Notes: a model not told the origin generated them from the letters alone. Counted from the stretch's first letter, positions 35,363-45,867 are shown. The stretch is 64,000 nucleotides of DNA from Segnochrobactrum spirostomi (GCF_009600605.1 NZ_VWNA01000001.1:2528501-2592500), one strand, 5' to 3'. Made by a program: numbers and translations.

Positions 35363-36592
35363 TTAGGTGCCATCGGTGCTGATGACGTCGAAGGTCGGAA
35401 TGATCCGACGCATGTAGGCGTCGAAGAGCGGCACCGTGAAAGCCGTATCGCCGTGTTGCGGCGAGTAAATCATGCCCTTTGAGATCAATTTCGAGCGGAC
35501 CGGCGCCACGCTCGTCGATTTTGTACCGAGCGCTTCTGCGATATCGCCAGATCGGTGCGGGCCAGGTCCCAGTTCCGCCAGCGCTCGCATATAGCGACGC
35601 TCCGCAGGCGTGCATCGGTCGAATCGAACCTTGAAGAAGCTTTCGTCCAACGTGGCGAGCGCTCGCTTGGTCGCTTCTCGAACGTCGTCGAGAGAGATTG
35701 TCGTCCCCTTGGCATGGTTCCAGGAATCGTGGCCCCATTGCTGAATGAAGTAGGGGTATCTTTCCGTGGTTTTGAGAATCTCTTCGAGAGCGTCGGCGTC
35801 GTACTCGACACCCTCCTCGACGGCGGGATTGGAGAGGGCCGCGACGGCATCGGTCGGCTCGAGCGCGCCGATCTGTGGAAAGCGGAAGAGACGCTCGGCG
35901 TAGGATTTGGCTGAACCGGCATGAGCCAGGATTTGCGGGAGCCCTGCGCCGACGACGATGATCGGAAGGTTGAGCTGGTTGACCCGATGGATCGCCATGA
36001 TGAGGGCGCTGAATTCGACCTCGTTCACATATTGAAGCTCGTCGATCAGGACACAGATGGCCTTTTCGGCAGCCTTGGCTGCTTCGCCGACAGCGACCAT
36101 AAGGTCGCTCAGATCGGCCTGCAGGTCTCCGCTGTCGGCAACGCCGACCTCCGGATTGATGGTAAGGCCATAATCGATGTCGCCCGTCGAAATTTTGACG
36201 GAACCGATGAAGCTCTTCAGGACACGCAAGGCGCGCTTCGAGACGTCTCTCGCTCGCTCGCTGAAATCGACCGTCAGGAGGATCGAGCGCAGCATCGGAA
36301 TGATCAGCGAGGCGAGGCTACGGTTCTCCTGTGCCTCGATGAACGCTGCCTTGAAGCCTAGATCGTCAGCGATCTCCTTGATTTTGACCAGGAGAACCGT
36401 CTTCCCGACCCCTCTGAGACCGACGAGAATCACGCTCCGCTCTGCCCTCCCACCTTGAACACGGCGCAGAGCGGTGCGTGCGTCGAGGAGAATCTGACCC
36501 CGTCCAGCAAGTTCGGGCGGAGGAGTTCCAGCACCCGGTGCGTAAGGGTTCCTCACAGGATCCAATGATGTCATCCCAGTAGGCCAGGGCAT
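35363..36592 (-). CDS. ORC/Cdc6-like AAA ATPase with C-terminal winged helix, possibly acquired
   Basis: A 409-residue ATPase. Walker A is GLRGVGKT at 58-65, Walker B VLIDEL at 181-186, and the sensor region PIIVVGAGLPQIL. The last about 70 residues (SGDIAEALGTKSTSVAPVRSKLISKGMI) form a winged-helix-like DNA-binding domain. NPYAPGAGTPPPELAGR at the N terminus is typical of orphan AAA_16-type proteins. Function unknown. My hand counts of two 60-base stretches give about 60% G+C, below the flanks (about 68-72%), suggesting acquisition. It lies between yggS and leuS. Starts at 36592 or 36574 are equally plausible; neither has a ribosome site. Confidence 0.87.
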   Translation of the reverse strand: MPWPTGMTSLDPVRNPYAPGAGTPPPELAGRGQILLDARTALRRVQGGRAERSVILVGLRGVGKTVLLVKIKEIADDLGFKAAFIEAQENRSLASLIIPMLRSILLTVDFSERARDVSKRALRVLKSFIGSVKISTGDIDYGLTINPEVGVADSGDLQADLSDLMVAVGEAAKAAEKAICVLIDELQYVNEVEFSALIMAIHRVNQLNLPIIVVGAGLPQILAHAGSAKSYAERLFRFPQIGALEPTDAVAALSNPAVEEGVEYDADALEEILKTTERYPYFIQQWGHDSWNHAKGTTISLDDVREATKRALATLDESFFKVRFDRCTPAERRYMRALAELGPGPHRSGDIAEALGTKSTSVAPVRSKLISKGMIYSPQHGDTAFTVPLFDAYMRRIIPTFDVISTDGT

Positions 36593-36857
36593 TTATAGCG
36601 AGTTTATCCGAAACTCTGCATAAATCGATAAAGTCGGTATAAACGGCGTGCGCGCCGGCCGCTTCCCTTTTTCGCCCGCCGCCCCCACTTATTGACCGCA
36701 GCCGGGATTTCTGGTGACAGTCCGACCTGGCGCAGTCCCGGTTCGCGGCGTCGGCCGCGCCTTGCCTCGCCCGATCACGATGCCGGCCGCACCCCTCCGC
36801 CCGGGGCGTGCGGGCGGCATGCCCATTCATGCTCGAGTTTCCGGACCGATCCCCACG

Positions 36858-39481
36858 ATGACGACGGAGCGCTATAACGCCCGCGAGGCAGAAGCCCGCT
36901 GGCAGGCCGCCTGGACCGACAACGACGTCTTCACCACGAAGAACGACGACCCGCGGCCGCGCTATTACGTGCTCGAGATGTTCCCCTACCCGTCGGGGCG
37001 CATCCACATGGGCCATGTCCGCAACTACACGATGGGCGACGTCGTGGCGCGCTACAAGCGCGCCCGCGGCTTCAACGTGCTGCATCCGATGGGCTGGGAC
37101 GCCTTCGGCATGCCGGCCGAGAACGCCGCGATGCAGAACAAGGTTCATCCGAAATCGTGGACCTACGCCAACATCGCCTCGATGCGCGCCCAGTTGAAGT
37201 CGATGGGCCTGTCGCTCGATTGGAAGCGCGAGTTCGCGACCTGCGACGTCGCCTATTATCACCGCCAGCAGCGGCTGTTCCTCGATTTCCTGAAGGCGGA
37301 CCTCGCCTTCCGCCGCACCTCCAAGGTCAATTGGGACCCGGTCGACATGACCGTGCTCGCCAACGAGCAGGTCATCGACGGCCGCGGCTGGCGGTCGGGC
37401 GCGCTTGTCGAGCAGCGCGAACTGACCCAGTGGTTCCTGCGCATCACCGCCTTCTCCGAAGAGCTGCTGACCGCCCTCGACGGGCTGGAGCGCTGGCCGG
37501 AGAAGGTGCGCCTGATGCAGAAGAACTGGATCGGGCGCTCGGAAGGGCTGCGCGTCCGCTTCCCGTTCGTCGGCGAGGCGCCGGGCAACGAGCCGGTCGT
37601 CGAGGTCTTCACGACCCGGCCCGACACGCTGTTCGGGGCGAGCTTCGTCGGCCTGTCGCCGGACCATCCGATCGCCAAGGTGCTCGCCGAACGTGACCCG
37701 GCGCTGGCCGAGTTCGTCGCCGAGAGCCGGCGCATGGGCACCAGCGCGGCGGTTCTCGAGACCGCCGAGAAGAAGGGTCACCCGACCGGCCTCGAGGTCG
37801 CGCATCCCTTCATCCCGGGCCGCACCCTGCCGGTCTATGTCGCGAACTTCATCCTGATGGAGTACGGCACGGGCGCCATCTTCGGCTGCCCGGCGCACGA
37901 CCAGCGCGATCTCGACTTCGCCCGCAAATACGGCCTGCCGGTCATCCCCGTGGTGAAGCCGGCCGACGCCGATCCCGCGACCTTCGCGGTCGGCGACGTC
38001 GCCTTCACCGACGACGGCCTCCTGTTCAATTCCGACTTCCTGGACGGCCTGACCGTTCCGGAGGCGAAGGAGACGGTCGCCAAGAGGCTCGAGGCGACCG
38101 AGGTCGCCGGCGCGCCCCAGGGCAAGCGGCAGGTCAATTATCGCCTGCGCGATTGGGGCATCTCGCGGCAGCGTTATTGGGGCTGCCCGATCCCGGTCAT
38201 CCATTGCGAGGCGTGCGGCGTCGTGCCGGTGCCGGTCGAGCAATTGCCGGTCGAACTGCCCGAGGACGTCGATTTCGACACGCCGGGCAATCCCCTCGAC
38301 CGCCACCCGACCTGGAAGCACGTCGCCTGTCCGTCCTGCGGCGGTCCCGCCCGGCGCGAGACCGACACGATGGACACCTTCGTCGATTCGTCGTGGTACT
38401 TCGCCCGCTTCACCGATCCGTGGGCGGATGCGCCGACGGAGCGCGCCGCGGTGGACGAATGGCTGCCGGTCAACCAGTACATCGGCGGCATCGAGCACGC
38501 GATCCTGCACCTGCTCTATTCGCGCTTCTTCGTCCGCGCCATGAAGGCGACCGGCCACATCGGCATCGAGGAGCCGTTCGAGGGCCTGTTCACCCAGGGC
38601 ATGGTGGTCCACGAGACCTACAAGGATGCCGAAGGCAACTGGGTGAACCCGGCCGAGGTGCGGATCGTTGAGGAGAACGGCGTCCGCACCGCGACCCACG
38701 TGACGACCGGTGCGCCGATCGAGATCGGCGCCATCGAGAAGATGTCGAAGTCGAAGAAGAACACCGTCGACCCCTCCGACATCATCGAGACCTTCGGCGC
38801 CGACACCGCGCGCTGGTTCGTGCTGTCCGATTCGCCGCCCGAGCGCGACGTGATCTGGACCGAGGAGGGCGCCCAGGGCGCGCACCGCTTCGTGCAGCGC
38901 GTCTGGCGGCTCGTCACCGAGACCGCCGCGCTGCTGCCGCCGGCCGGCAGCGTCCCGCAGGGGCCGACGACGTGCGCAAGGCGTCGCACCGCACGCTCGC
39001 CGCGGTCGAGGCGGACATCGATGGGCTCGGCTTCAACCGCGCCGTCGCCCGCATCCACGAGTTCGTCAACGTGCTCTCCAAGGCGGCGCAGGACGTCGCC
39101 AAAGAGGACGCCACGAAGCGGGACGCGGACGGCACCAAGGCGGCGAGCCTGCGCGAGGGTCTCGAGATCCTCGTCCGCGTCATGGCGCCGATGATGCCGC
39201 ACCTCGCCGAGGAATGCTGGCGCGCGCTCGGCCACGACAGCCTCATCGCGGTGTCGATGTGGCCGAAGGTCGAGCCCGATCTGCTCGTTGAAGACCGGGT
39301 GGTGCTGCCGATCCAGGTGAACGGAAAGCGGCGCGCGGAAATCACCGTCGATCGCGACGCCACCGCCGCCGAGATCGAACGCCAGGTGCTGGCGCTCGAC
39401 GAGGTGCGCCGTCATCTCGACGGCAAGCCGCCCAAGAAGGTGATCGTGGTGCCGCAGAGGATCGTCAATGTCGTCGGATGA
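36858..39481 (+). CDS. leuS: Leucyl-tRNA synthetase, apparent frameshift near the C terminus
   Basis: Charges tRNA-Leu. The HIGH motif appears as HMGH at residues 50-53, KMSKS at 628-632; the CP1 editing domain (HPTGLEV and [14 protein letters not shown]) and zinc-like CEACGV/CPSCGG segments are intact. At 38961-38964 (GGGG) the frame is lost: with one more G the sequence continues [19 protein letters not shown] to the tRNA-binding end IVNVVG, giving 874 residues. Without it the frame ends in Arg/Ser-rich sequence at 39194. Since leuS is essential, a sequencing error is the only reasonable reading. Starts at ATG 36858; lptE overlaps its end by 14 bases. Confidence 0.95.
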
Positions 39482-40037
39482 CATCACCGGGCGCCGCGGC
39501 GCCATGCCGTCGCGCCGCGCCGTCCTTATGGGCGGCCTCGCCATCGGCGGGCTCGGCCTCGCCGGCTGCACCGTGCAACCGCTCTACGGCACCATGCCGG
39601 GCACGAGCGGTGCCACGACCATGAGCGAGTTCAAGGCGATCAAGGTCGACGAGCAGACCGGCCGGGTGCAGCAGGTGCTGCGCAACGCGCTGATGTACGA
39701 CTTCACCGGCGGCGGCGACGCGGACGATCACGCGCGCTACCGCCTGCGCTTCATCCTCTCGGAGAGCACCGCGTCGGTCGCCATCCAGTCGATGTCGCAG
39801 GTGCCGACGCAGATCCTGCTCACGATCAACGTCAGCTTCTACCTCATCGATATCGCGACGAACCGCACCCTGCTCACGGGCACGAGCTTCGCCAACGCCT
39901 CCTACACCTTCTCGAGCCAGCGCTTCGCCAACACCCGCGCCCAGATCGACGCGGAGAACCGCGCGGCCGAATCGGTCGCGGACGACATGCGGATCCGCCT
40001 CGCCACCTTCTTCGCGACGCATCCGGCGGTGAAATAA
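39468..40037 (+). CDS. lptE: LPS-assembly lipoprotein LptE
   Basis: A 189-residue outer-membrane lipoprotein that plugs the LptD barrel and helps place LPS in the outer leaflet. The signal sequence with lipobox LGLAGC (C34) follows a 17-residue basic N-terminal extension. CTVQPLYG, VLRNALMYDF and the tail region RTLLTGTSFANASYTFSSQRFANTRAQIDAENRAAES are family features. ATG 39468 overlaps the leuS end by 14 bases and is followed by holA after 10 bases: the conserved leuS-lptE-holA order. Confidence 0.92.
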   Translation: MSSDDITGRRGAMPSRRAVLMGGLAIGGLGLAGCTVQPLYGTMPGTSGATTMSEFKAIKVDEQTGRVQQVLRNALMYDFTGGGDADDHARYRLRFILSESTASVAIQSMSQVPTQILLTINVSFYLIDIATNRTLLTGTSFANASYTFSSQRFANTRAQIDAENRAAESVADDMRIRLATFFATHPAVK

Positions 40038-40047
40038 GGACACGGCG

Positions 40048-41085
40048 ATGGTCGCGCTCAAAGGCGGCGAGTTCGACCGGCTCGTCGCGCATCCCGAGCG
40101 GACGCCGCCCCTCGTCCTGATCTTCGGGCCCGATCACGGCCTCGTCGCCGAGCGCGCCGCCGCGCTCGCCAAGGCGGTCGCCGGCAACAGCGACGATCCG
40201 TTCGCGCTCGTCCGGCTCGACGGGTCCGACCTCGCCTCCGATCCCGCCCGCCTGATCGACGAGGCGCGCACCGTCGCCTTGTTCGGCGGGCGGCGCACCA
40301 TCTGGGTGCGCGACGTCGGCGCCAAATCGATCGAGCCGGCGGTGAAGCCCGTGCTCGAAGACCCGCCGCGCGACGCCGTGGTGATCGTCGAGGCCGGCGA
40401 TCTCAAGAAGGGAACGGGCCTGCGCAAGCGGGTGGAGGACGACCGCCTCGCCGCGGCCGTCGCCTGCTATGCCGACGCGGGCGCCGATCTCGACCGGCTG
40501 ATCTCCGAGGAGGCGGCGGCGCACAAGCTCGCCGTTGACGAGGACGCCCGTCACGCGCTGCACCTTCTGCTCGGCTCCGATCGCCGCCTCTCCCGCTCGG
40601 AGGTCGAGAAGCTGTGCCTCTATGCCGCCGGCTCCGGGCGCGTCGGCCTCGAGGACGTGCGGGCGATCGTCGGCGACACTGGCGCCTTCGCCCTCGACGA
40701 CGCCATCGACGCGGCGCTGACGGGGGACGTCGCGACCCTCGACCGCGAGCTCGCCCGGCTGTCGGCAGCGGGGACCCATCCGTCCGCCGTGCTCACCGCG
40801 GCGCTGCGTCAGATCCACACGCTCGCCAAGGCCCGGCTCAATGTCGATGCCGGCACGCCGGCGGCCCAGGCGGTGGAGCGGATGGTTCCGCCGGTGTTCT
40901 TCAAGCGGAAGGGCACCGTCGCCCGCATCCTGACGCTGTGGACGACGCCGCGTCTCGAGGCGGCCGGGGCGAAGGTCGACGAAGCGGTGGTGCAATCGCG
41001 CCTCAAGGCGGCGATCGGCACGGAGATCGCGACGGAGGCCCTGCTCGCGCTGGCGACCGCTGCCAGAGCCGCCGCGCGGCGCTAG
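40048..41085 (+). CDS. holA: DNA polymerase III subunit delta
   Basis: A 345-residue clamp-loader wrench subunit that opens the beta clamp. VLIFGPDHGLVAERAAALAKAV and LFGGRRTIWVRDVG are N-terminal DNA_pol3_delta motifs; the central part RRLSRSEVEKLCLYA and C-terminal helix bundle TAALRQIHTLAKARL and AEALLALA-like repeats match. No ATP-binding Walker motif is expected for delta. Last gene of the leuS-lptE-holA operon; a weak hairpin follows. Confidence 0.93.
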   Translation: MVALKGGEFDRLVAHPERTPPLVLIFGPDHGLVAERAAALAKAVAGNSDDPFALVRLDGSDLASDPARLIDEARTVALFGGRRTIWVRDVGAKSIEPAVKPVLEDPPRDAVVIVEAGDLKKGTGLRKRVEDDRLAAAVACYADAGADLDRLISEEAAAHKLAVDEDARHALHLLLGSDRRLSRSEVEKLCLYAAGSGRVGLEDVRAIVGDTGAFALDDAIDAALTGDVATLDRELARLSAAGTHPSAVLTAALRQIHTLAKARLNVDAGTPAAQAVERMVPPVFFKRKGTVARILTLWTTPRLEAAGAKVDEAVVQSRLKAAIGTEIATEALLALATAARAAARR

Positions 41086-41096
41086 CGCGCGGAAGA

Positions 41097-41114
41097 GGTC
41101 GCGCGAGCGCGACC
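41097..41114. terminator. Small hairpin between convergent holA and membrane-protein genes
   Basis: A 7-bp stem GGTCGCG / CGCGACC with loop CGAG, 11 bases after the holA stop and followed by CATTTGG. Weak; plausible on both strands. Confidence 0.4.
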
Positions 41115-41142
41115 CATTTGGATCACATCGGCGCTGGTGCGA

Positions 41143-41685
41143 TCAGGCCTGCGGATCGGGGCGCTGCGGCGCGGCGCGCCAGCGGCCGGAGCGGTGCCCC
41201 GCCACGATCCAATAGACGAGGCCGCCGGCGGCTCCGGCCGCCACCAGCACCGCATCGTTGGTCGGCAGCAGCGAGGCATAGACGAGCTTCAGTGACGCCT
41301 CGACGCCGTCCGGCGGCACGTCCGGGCCGAACCCGGTCGCCCGGGCGAGGACGGCGATCGCGACGCCCACCGCGAGGAAATAGACGAAGCCGCGGATGCG
41401 GAAGGTCTCGGCCACCACGACCGCCGCGAGCGCGGGCAGGAAGGCGAAGGCGCCGACGAAGGTCGAGAAGATCACGGCAGCGACGATCGTCGAGCCGCCG
41501 TGGGCGCCGTCGAGCGCCATCCAGGGGCCCGCCGCGCTCGATCCGTCCATCATGCCGAAATCGACGATCCAGGCGGGGGCCGCGTGCAGCCCGACGATGA
41601 TCACGAAGGCCGCCGCGATCGCCGCGGCGACGAAGCCCGCGATCGCGAGCCCGATCTGCCAGAAAAAGCCGAGAAGCCCGGTCAA
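41143..41685 (-). CDS. Membrane protein of unknown function, TTG start overlapping rlmN
   Basis: A 180-residue protein with about four helices ([92 protein letters not shown]). I do not recognise its family. The reading frame has no ATG or GTG near its start. The TTG at 41683-41685 overlaps the rlmN stop (TTGA), so translational coupling is likely. Without that start the first helices would be lost. Frame preference and hydrophobic periodicity make it real. Confidence 0.7.
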   Translation of the reverse strand: MTGLLGFFWQIGLAIAGFVAAAIAAAFVIIVGLHAAPAWIVDFGMMDGSSAAGPWMALDGAHGGSTIVAAVIFSTFVGAFAFLPALAAVVVAETFRIRGFVYFLAVGVAIAVLARATGFGPDVPPDGVEASLKLVYASLLPTNDAVLVAAGAAGGLVYWIVAGHRSGRWRAAPQRPDPQA

Positions 41686-42920
41686 TCCGCCGTTCCCGCC
41701 ACCATGGCGCCGAGCGCCAGCCGCTCGCGTGCCCGCATGCGCTGCGTTTCCGACTTGAGCTGACCACAGGCGGCGAGGATGTCGCGCCCACGGGGCGTGC
41801 GGATCGGCGAGGCGTAGCCCGCCTTGTTCACGATATCGGCGAAGGTTTCGATCGTCTCCCAGTCCGAGCACTCGTAGGGCGAGCCCGGCCAGGGATTGAA
41901 GGGGATCAGGTTGATCTTCGCCGGAATGCCGTTGAGGAGGCGGACGAGGGCGCGCGCGTCCGCGGGGGAATCGTTGACCCCCTTCAGCATCACGTACTCG
42001 AAGGTGATGCGCCGCGCGTTCGAGAGCCCGGGATAATTCCGGCAGGCCTCGAGGAGCTCGGCGATCGGATATTTGCGGTTGAGCGGCACCAGGACGTCGC
42101 GCAGATCGTCGCGCACCGCATGGAGCGAGATCGCGAGCATCACGCCGATCTCGTCGCCGGCGCGGTGGATCATCGGCACCACGCCCGAGGTCGAGAGGGT
42201 GATGCGCCGGCGCGACAGGGCGATGCCCTCGCCGTCCGAGGCGATGACGAGCGCCGCCTTGACGTGGTCGAAATTGTAGAGCGGCTCGCCCATGCCCATC
42301 ATGACGATGTTGGTCACCGCGCGGCCTTCGCTCGGCATCGCGCCATCGGTCGGGGCGGTGCCGCCGGGATGGTCGCCGAGGCGGTCGCGGGCGACCAGGA
42401 TCTGGGCGACGATCTCCTCGGCGGTGAGGTTGCGCACCAGGGTCTGGGTGCCGGTGTGGCAGAACGTGCAGGTCAGCGTGCAGCCGACCTGGCTCGAGAC
42501 GCACAGCGTGCCGCGGCCCTCTTCGGGAATGTAGACCGTCTCGACCTCGACCGGCCGGCCGGCGCCGCGCGCGGGAAAGCGCATCAGCCACTTGCGCGTG
42601 CCGTCGGTCGAGATCTGCTCGGCGACGATCTCGGGCCGCGCGAGGGTGAAGATGCCCGCGAGCCGCGCGCGCAGGTCCTTGGCGACGTTCGTCATCTCGG
42701 CGAAGTCGGTGACGCCGCGGTGATAGAGCCAATGCCAGAGCTGGGAGACGCGCATGCGCGCTTGGGCCGGCGCGATGCCGGCGCCGATCAGGGCCTCGGC
42801 CATCTCCTCGCGCGTCAGCCCGATCAGCGACGGGCGCGGATCGTCGGCCGGGACCGCGGCGACGGCCGCGAGCACGGGGGCGTTCGGGTTCTGCCGGGCG
42901 ATGTCGAGGGCAACCGCCAT
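41682..42920 (-). CDS. rlmN: Dual-specificity 23S rRNA / tRNA methyltransferase RlmN
   Basis: A 412-residue radical SAM enzyme methylating A2503 of 23S rRNA and A37 of some tRNAs. C147, C151 and C154 in [12 protein letters not shown] bind the 4Fe-4S cluster; [15 protein letters not shown] and [32 protein letters not shown] with [10 protein letters not shown] supply the catalytic and methyl-carrier cysteines. Full length. First gene of a short leftward unit with the overlapping membrane-protein gene. Confidence 0.97.
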   Translation of the reverse strand: MAVALDIARQNPNAPVLAAVAAVPADDPRPSLIGLTREEMAEALIGAGIAPAQARMRVSQLWHWLYHRGVTDFAEMTNVAKDLRARLAGIFTLARPEIVAEQISTDGTRKWLMRFPARGAGRPVEVETVYIPEEGRGTLCVSSQVGCTLTCTFCHTGTQTLVRNLTAEEIVAQILVARDRLGDHPGGTAPTDGAMPSEGRAVTNIVMMGMGEPLYNFDHVKAALVIASDGEGIALSRRRITLSTSGVVPMIHRAGDEIGVMLAISLHAVRDDLRDVLVPLNRKYPIAELLEACRNYPGLSNARRITFEYVMLKGVNDSPADARALVRLLNGIPAKINLIPFNPWPGSPYECSDWETIETFADIVNKAGYASPIRTPRGRDILAACGQLKSETQRMRARERLALGAMVAGTAD

Positions 42921-43052
42921 GATGGTCGTTCCGTTCTCGCCGCTCGCACCGCCGAGCCGGCCGGTGCGGACGCGTCAACAAGACGAGCGCGCCGTCGCGG
43001 CCTTTTCGAGGCGAAGCGGATCGGGCGGTGCGGCGGCCGTCACAATGCAAAG

Positions 43053-43077
43053 GGGGCGCGCAGGCTGTGCGCGCCCC
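43053..43077 (-). terminator. Terminator hairpin downstream of the IalB-like gene
   Basis: A 10-bp perfect stem GGGGCGCGCA / TGCGCGCCCC, loop GGCTG. On the minus strand it is followed by TTTGCATT, as expected for the leftward transcript ending at 43181. Confidence 0.75.
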
Positions 43078-43180
43078 TTGGGTTCGGGGAGAGTGTATCC
43101 GAACGCGGGTCCCGATGCGAGCCCGACCTGATCGGCTTCAGGCCCGCGTGGGACGCAACCCTCTCGAGGTCAAGCCTCGA

Positions 43181-43738
43181 TCAGGGGCACGCTTTGGCGA
43201 CATCGGCGAGCGTCGCCGAGATGCCGGACAGCGAGAAGGTGTAGCCCGTCGGATTGCCGCGGCCGGAGGTGCCGGCGACCTTCATCGCCTTGCCCTTCTT
43301 CATGGCCGCGATCAGCGCCGCTTCCTGCGGCGCGCTCTCGACCCAGGCGCCGTCGCCCTTGGTGAAGAGGTTGAACTTCTGCCCGTCGATATCGACGACG
43401 ACCTTCGAATTTTCCTGGAAATTGTAGCCGACGAGGATGCTCGGCTCCATCCGGATGTTCTCGGCCGGGCGGTTCGACACGAAGAAGAACACGTCGCCGT
43501 GGTTGAGATTCGCCGGCGACTTGGTCTTCGGCGTGGTCATCGCGAAGCACTGCTTGGCAGCGCCGCTGCCATGGCTGTAGGCGGCCCAATCGCCATTCTG
43601 CTTCAGAAGAGTGGGCTCCTTCCCGGCGGCCGGAGCGGCTGCCTGTGCGAAGGCGGGGCCGCTGACGAAGAGGGCGGGAAGGCAAGTTCCGACAAGGGCG
43701 CTGAAAAGACCCGAAAAGATCAGCGTGCGTACCTGCAT
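43181..43738 (-). CDS. Invasion-associated locus B (IalB) family protein
   Basis: A 185-residue periplasmic protein. The signal peptide (MQVRTLIFSGLFSALVGTCLPALFVSG) ends near residue 32. The mature domain has WAAYSHGSGAAKQCFAMTTPK, followed by DVFFFVSNRPAENIRMEPSILVGYNF and GDGAWVESAPQEAALIAAMKKGKAM, matching IalB-like proteins. The family was named from Bartonella; in free-living alphaproteobacteria its role is unknown. ATG 43738 begins the signal peptide. Confidence 0.87.
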   Translation of the reverse strand: MQVRTLIFSGLFSALVGTCLPALFVSGPAFAQAAAPAAGKEPTLLKQNGDWAAYSHGSGAAKQCFAMTTPKTKSPANLNHGDVFFFVSNRPAENIRMEPSILVGYNFQENSKVVVDIDGQKFNLFTKGDGAWVESAPQEAALIAAMKKGKAMKVAGTSGRGNPTGYTFSLSGISATLADVAKACP

Positions 43739-44020
43739 CGTCTCCTGCCGTTTCGAGCTCGGGATGGATATCGGACGCTGCGGTGGGTGCAACGCTCCCG
43801 CAGGATAGAACCTTCGACCCGTTACCGAAAGGTTTACGCTGGCAGGTTCGTGACGAGCGGTCTGACCCCGCAGCATCCGCACGCACCGAGGGCTTCAGGC
43901 AGGCCGGAAAAATTGGGCGACAGTGTGGCCTTAGCCGCTTCGCTCACCGGGCGCCTCCGCGCATCCACAGCCCCGCCCCCGTTCAGCCGGCGCGGTCCCG
44001 CGCTGCGCGGACCGGCCGAA

Positions 44021-45067
44021 TCAGCGGGGCGATGCGAGGTCTGCGCCGGGCTCGGTGAGGACGGTCTGGCATGCCGCCGGCAGCGCCGGGAGCAGCATCG
44101 GCGGGGGCGGCGGCTTGTCGCTCTTCGGGGCCGGCTTCCACGGCTCGTCGGTGAACCACCAGGCGAGTTCGGGGCCACAGCCGTCGCCGGGCGGCACCGG
44201 CTTCTGCGATTGGCACGAGGCCATGCCGGGCGGGCAGGCGAGGCGGACGTGGAAATGATCGTCGTGGCCCCAATAGGCCCGCACGCGGCCGAGCCAGGTG
44301 CGGTCGCCGGTCGCCCAGCGGCAGAGCTCGGCCTTGATCGCCGGATGGACGAAGATGCGCTCGACCTCGGGGTCCGAGGCGGCGACGCGGATCAGTTGCG
44401 ACAGCGCCGGCGTCCAGCGGGTGCGGTCGAGATCCCGGGTGCCGGGGATCAGCATCGAGCGCGCGGACAGGGTCTCCCGCTCCTCGTCGCTCAGCCGCCG
44501 CGCCGGCATCGGGTCGTACCAGAGGTCGACGTCGAGGCCGATCTCGTGGCTCGCGTGGCCGGTCGGCATCGGGCCGCCGCGCGGCTGCGACATGTCGCCC
44601 ACCAGAAGGCCCGGCCAGCCGGTCTGTCGCGCCGCCGCCGCGGTCCGCTCGATGTAGGATACGAGGTTCGGCGTACCCCAATGACGGTTGCGGGAGAGCC
44701 GCATCACCTGCCAGTCCGGCCCGTCGAGGGGTAGCGCCACGGCGCCGGCGAGGCAGCCCTTGGCGTAGAAGCCGATCGCCTCGGTCGGGCCGCCCGACGG
44801 GGTGGGAACGCGGCCGAACAGATATTTCGCCGGTGCGCCGGCGAGATCGCGCGCCGACAGCGGCCAGGCGAGCGCCATCCACGGCTTCACGTCCGGCGTC
44901 GGCAAGGTCGGATCGGCGACGTCGCCGCCGGTGGCCGGGGCCGCGGATTGCGCCGCACGTGATTCGGTCGCGCCGAGGCCCATCAGGAGGAGCACGGCGG
45001 CGAGGGCGCCGACGGCGGTCCGCACACGGCCCCGCGACCTTTCGCCCCGCTGGCTCTGCGATCCCAT
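44021..45067 (-). CDS. mepA: Penicillin-insensitive murein endopeptidase MepA
   Basis: A 348-residue periplasmic LAS-type (M74) zinc peptidase that cleaves D,D- and L,D-cross-links in murein. Signal peptide: residues about 15-42 (TAVGALAAVLLLMGLGATESRA). Metal and catalytic residues lie in GHASHEIGLDVDLWY (H and D) and HDDHFHVRL (H). The C terminus is proline-rich (KPAPKSDKPPPPPMLLP). ATG 45067 starts the signal peptide; upstream coding potential is absent. Confidence 0.92.
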   Translation of the reverse strand: MGSQSQRGERSRGRVRTAVGALAAVLLLMGLGATESRAAQSAAPATGGDVADPTLPTPDVKPWMALAWPLSARDLAGAPAKYLFGRVPTPSGGPTEAIGFYAKGCLAGAVALPLDGPDWQVMRLSRNRHWGTPNLVSYIERTAAAARQTGWPGLLVGDMSQPRGGPMPTGHASHEIGLDVDLWYDPMPARRLSDEERETLSARSMLIPGTRDLDRTRWTPALSQLIRVAASDPEVERIFVHPAIKAELCRWATGDRTWLGRVRAYWGHDDHFHVRLACPPGMASCQSQKPVPPGDGCGPELAWWFTDEPWKPAPKSDKPPPPPMLLPALPAACQTVLTEPGADLASPR

Positions 45068-45372
45068 CCGAAGCCCTCCTGCGCCGGAGCCGGCCGAATC
45101 GGCTCCCGCCCCGCACGGCGAAGGCTCCGGGAGGCCGCGCGGCCGGTCAAGCCCGGGGTGCGGCCCGGTTTCGATGCCGGCCGGCCGGGCCAGGGGACGG
45201 GCGAGAGGCAGAGCGAAGAGCGCGACGCTTGATCCCGCGGCCCACTCGGGCGACAAGGCCAACTCACATGGCCAACCCAAATGACACCCCCCGGCACCCT
45301 CATGCCGCATTGCGATGCCATGAGCCCCGTCTCGTCGGCCGCGCCGCTCAGGCCCGCCATCGGAGGATCTCG
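45068..45372. other. 305-bp divergent promoter region mepA / ybgC
   Basis: G+C-rich, without a clear gene or repeat. GGAGGATC before the ybgC ATG is its ribosome site. Promoters of both divergent transcripts must lie here. Confidence 0.4.
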
Positions 45373-45867
45373 ATGAACGACGCATGGTCGCGGGAGTGGC
45401 CCGATCTCTCCGGACTCCTCGTCGGGCAGCGCCATCTCCTGCCGATTCGGGTCTATTACGAGGACACGGATTTTTCCGGCATCGTCTACCACGCCAATTA
45501 TCTGCGCTTCATGGAGCGGGGACGGACGGATTTCCTGCGCCTTCACGGCGTCGGGCATACCGCGCTCGGTGCCGGCGAACACGGCGAGCCGCTCGCCTTC
45601 GCGGTGCGGTCGATGGCGCTCGAATTTCTGGCGCCGGCGCGAATCGACGACCTCCTCATCGTCGAGACCGTGCCGGCTTTGATGGGCGGCGCGCGATTCA
45701 CCATCGACCAGCGGGTGCTGCGGGTCGGCGACGAGACGGAGGACTCGGTCCTGGTGACCGCGCGGGTCACGGTCGCGCTGATTGGTGGCGACGGCCGCCC
45801 GCGACGCATTCCGCCGGGGCTCAGGGCGCAGATCGCCTCGACGCCGGAGGATGGCGCGGGCGCGTGA
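45373..45867 (+). CDS. ybgC: Tol-Pal system-associated acyl-CoA thioesterase
   Basis: A 164-residue hotdog-fold thioesterase. IRVYYEDTDFSGIVYHANYLRFMERGRTDFLR is the 4HBT signature with the catalytic aspartate in YEDTDFSG; ALEFLAPARIDDLLIVET follows. In many proteobacteria it opens the tol-pal operon, perhaps supporting phospholipid metabolism at the division site. GGAGGA upstream fixes the start. tolQ follows after 319 bases. Confidence 0.93.
   Translation: MNDAWSREWPDLSGLLVGQRHLLPIRVYYEDTDFSGIVYHANYLRFMERGRTDFLRLHGVGHTALGAGEHGEPLAFAVRSMALEFLAPARIDDLLIVETVPALMGGARFTIDQRVLRVGDETEDSVLVTARVTVALIGGDGRPRRIPPGLRAQIASTPEDGAGA

Noticed and set aside
36366-38885. An 839-codon minus-strand frame across leuS
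   Set aside because: It is a shadow of leuS with low-complexity Arg/His composition.
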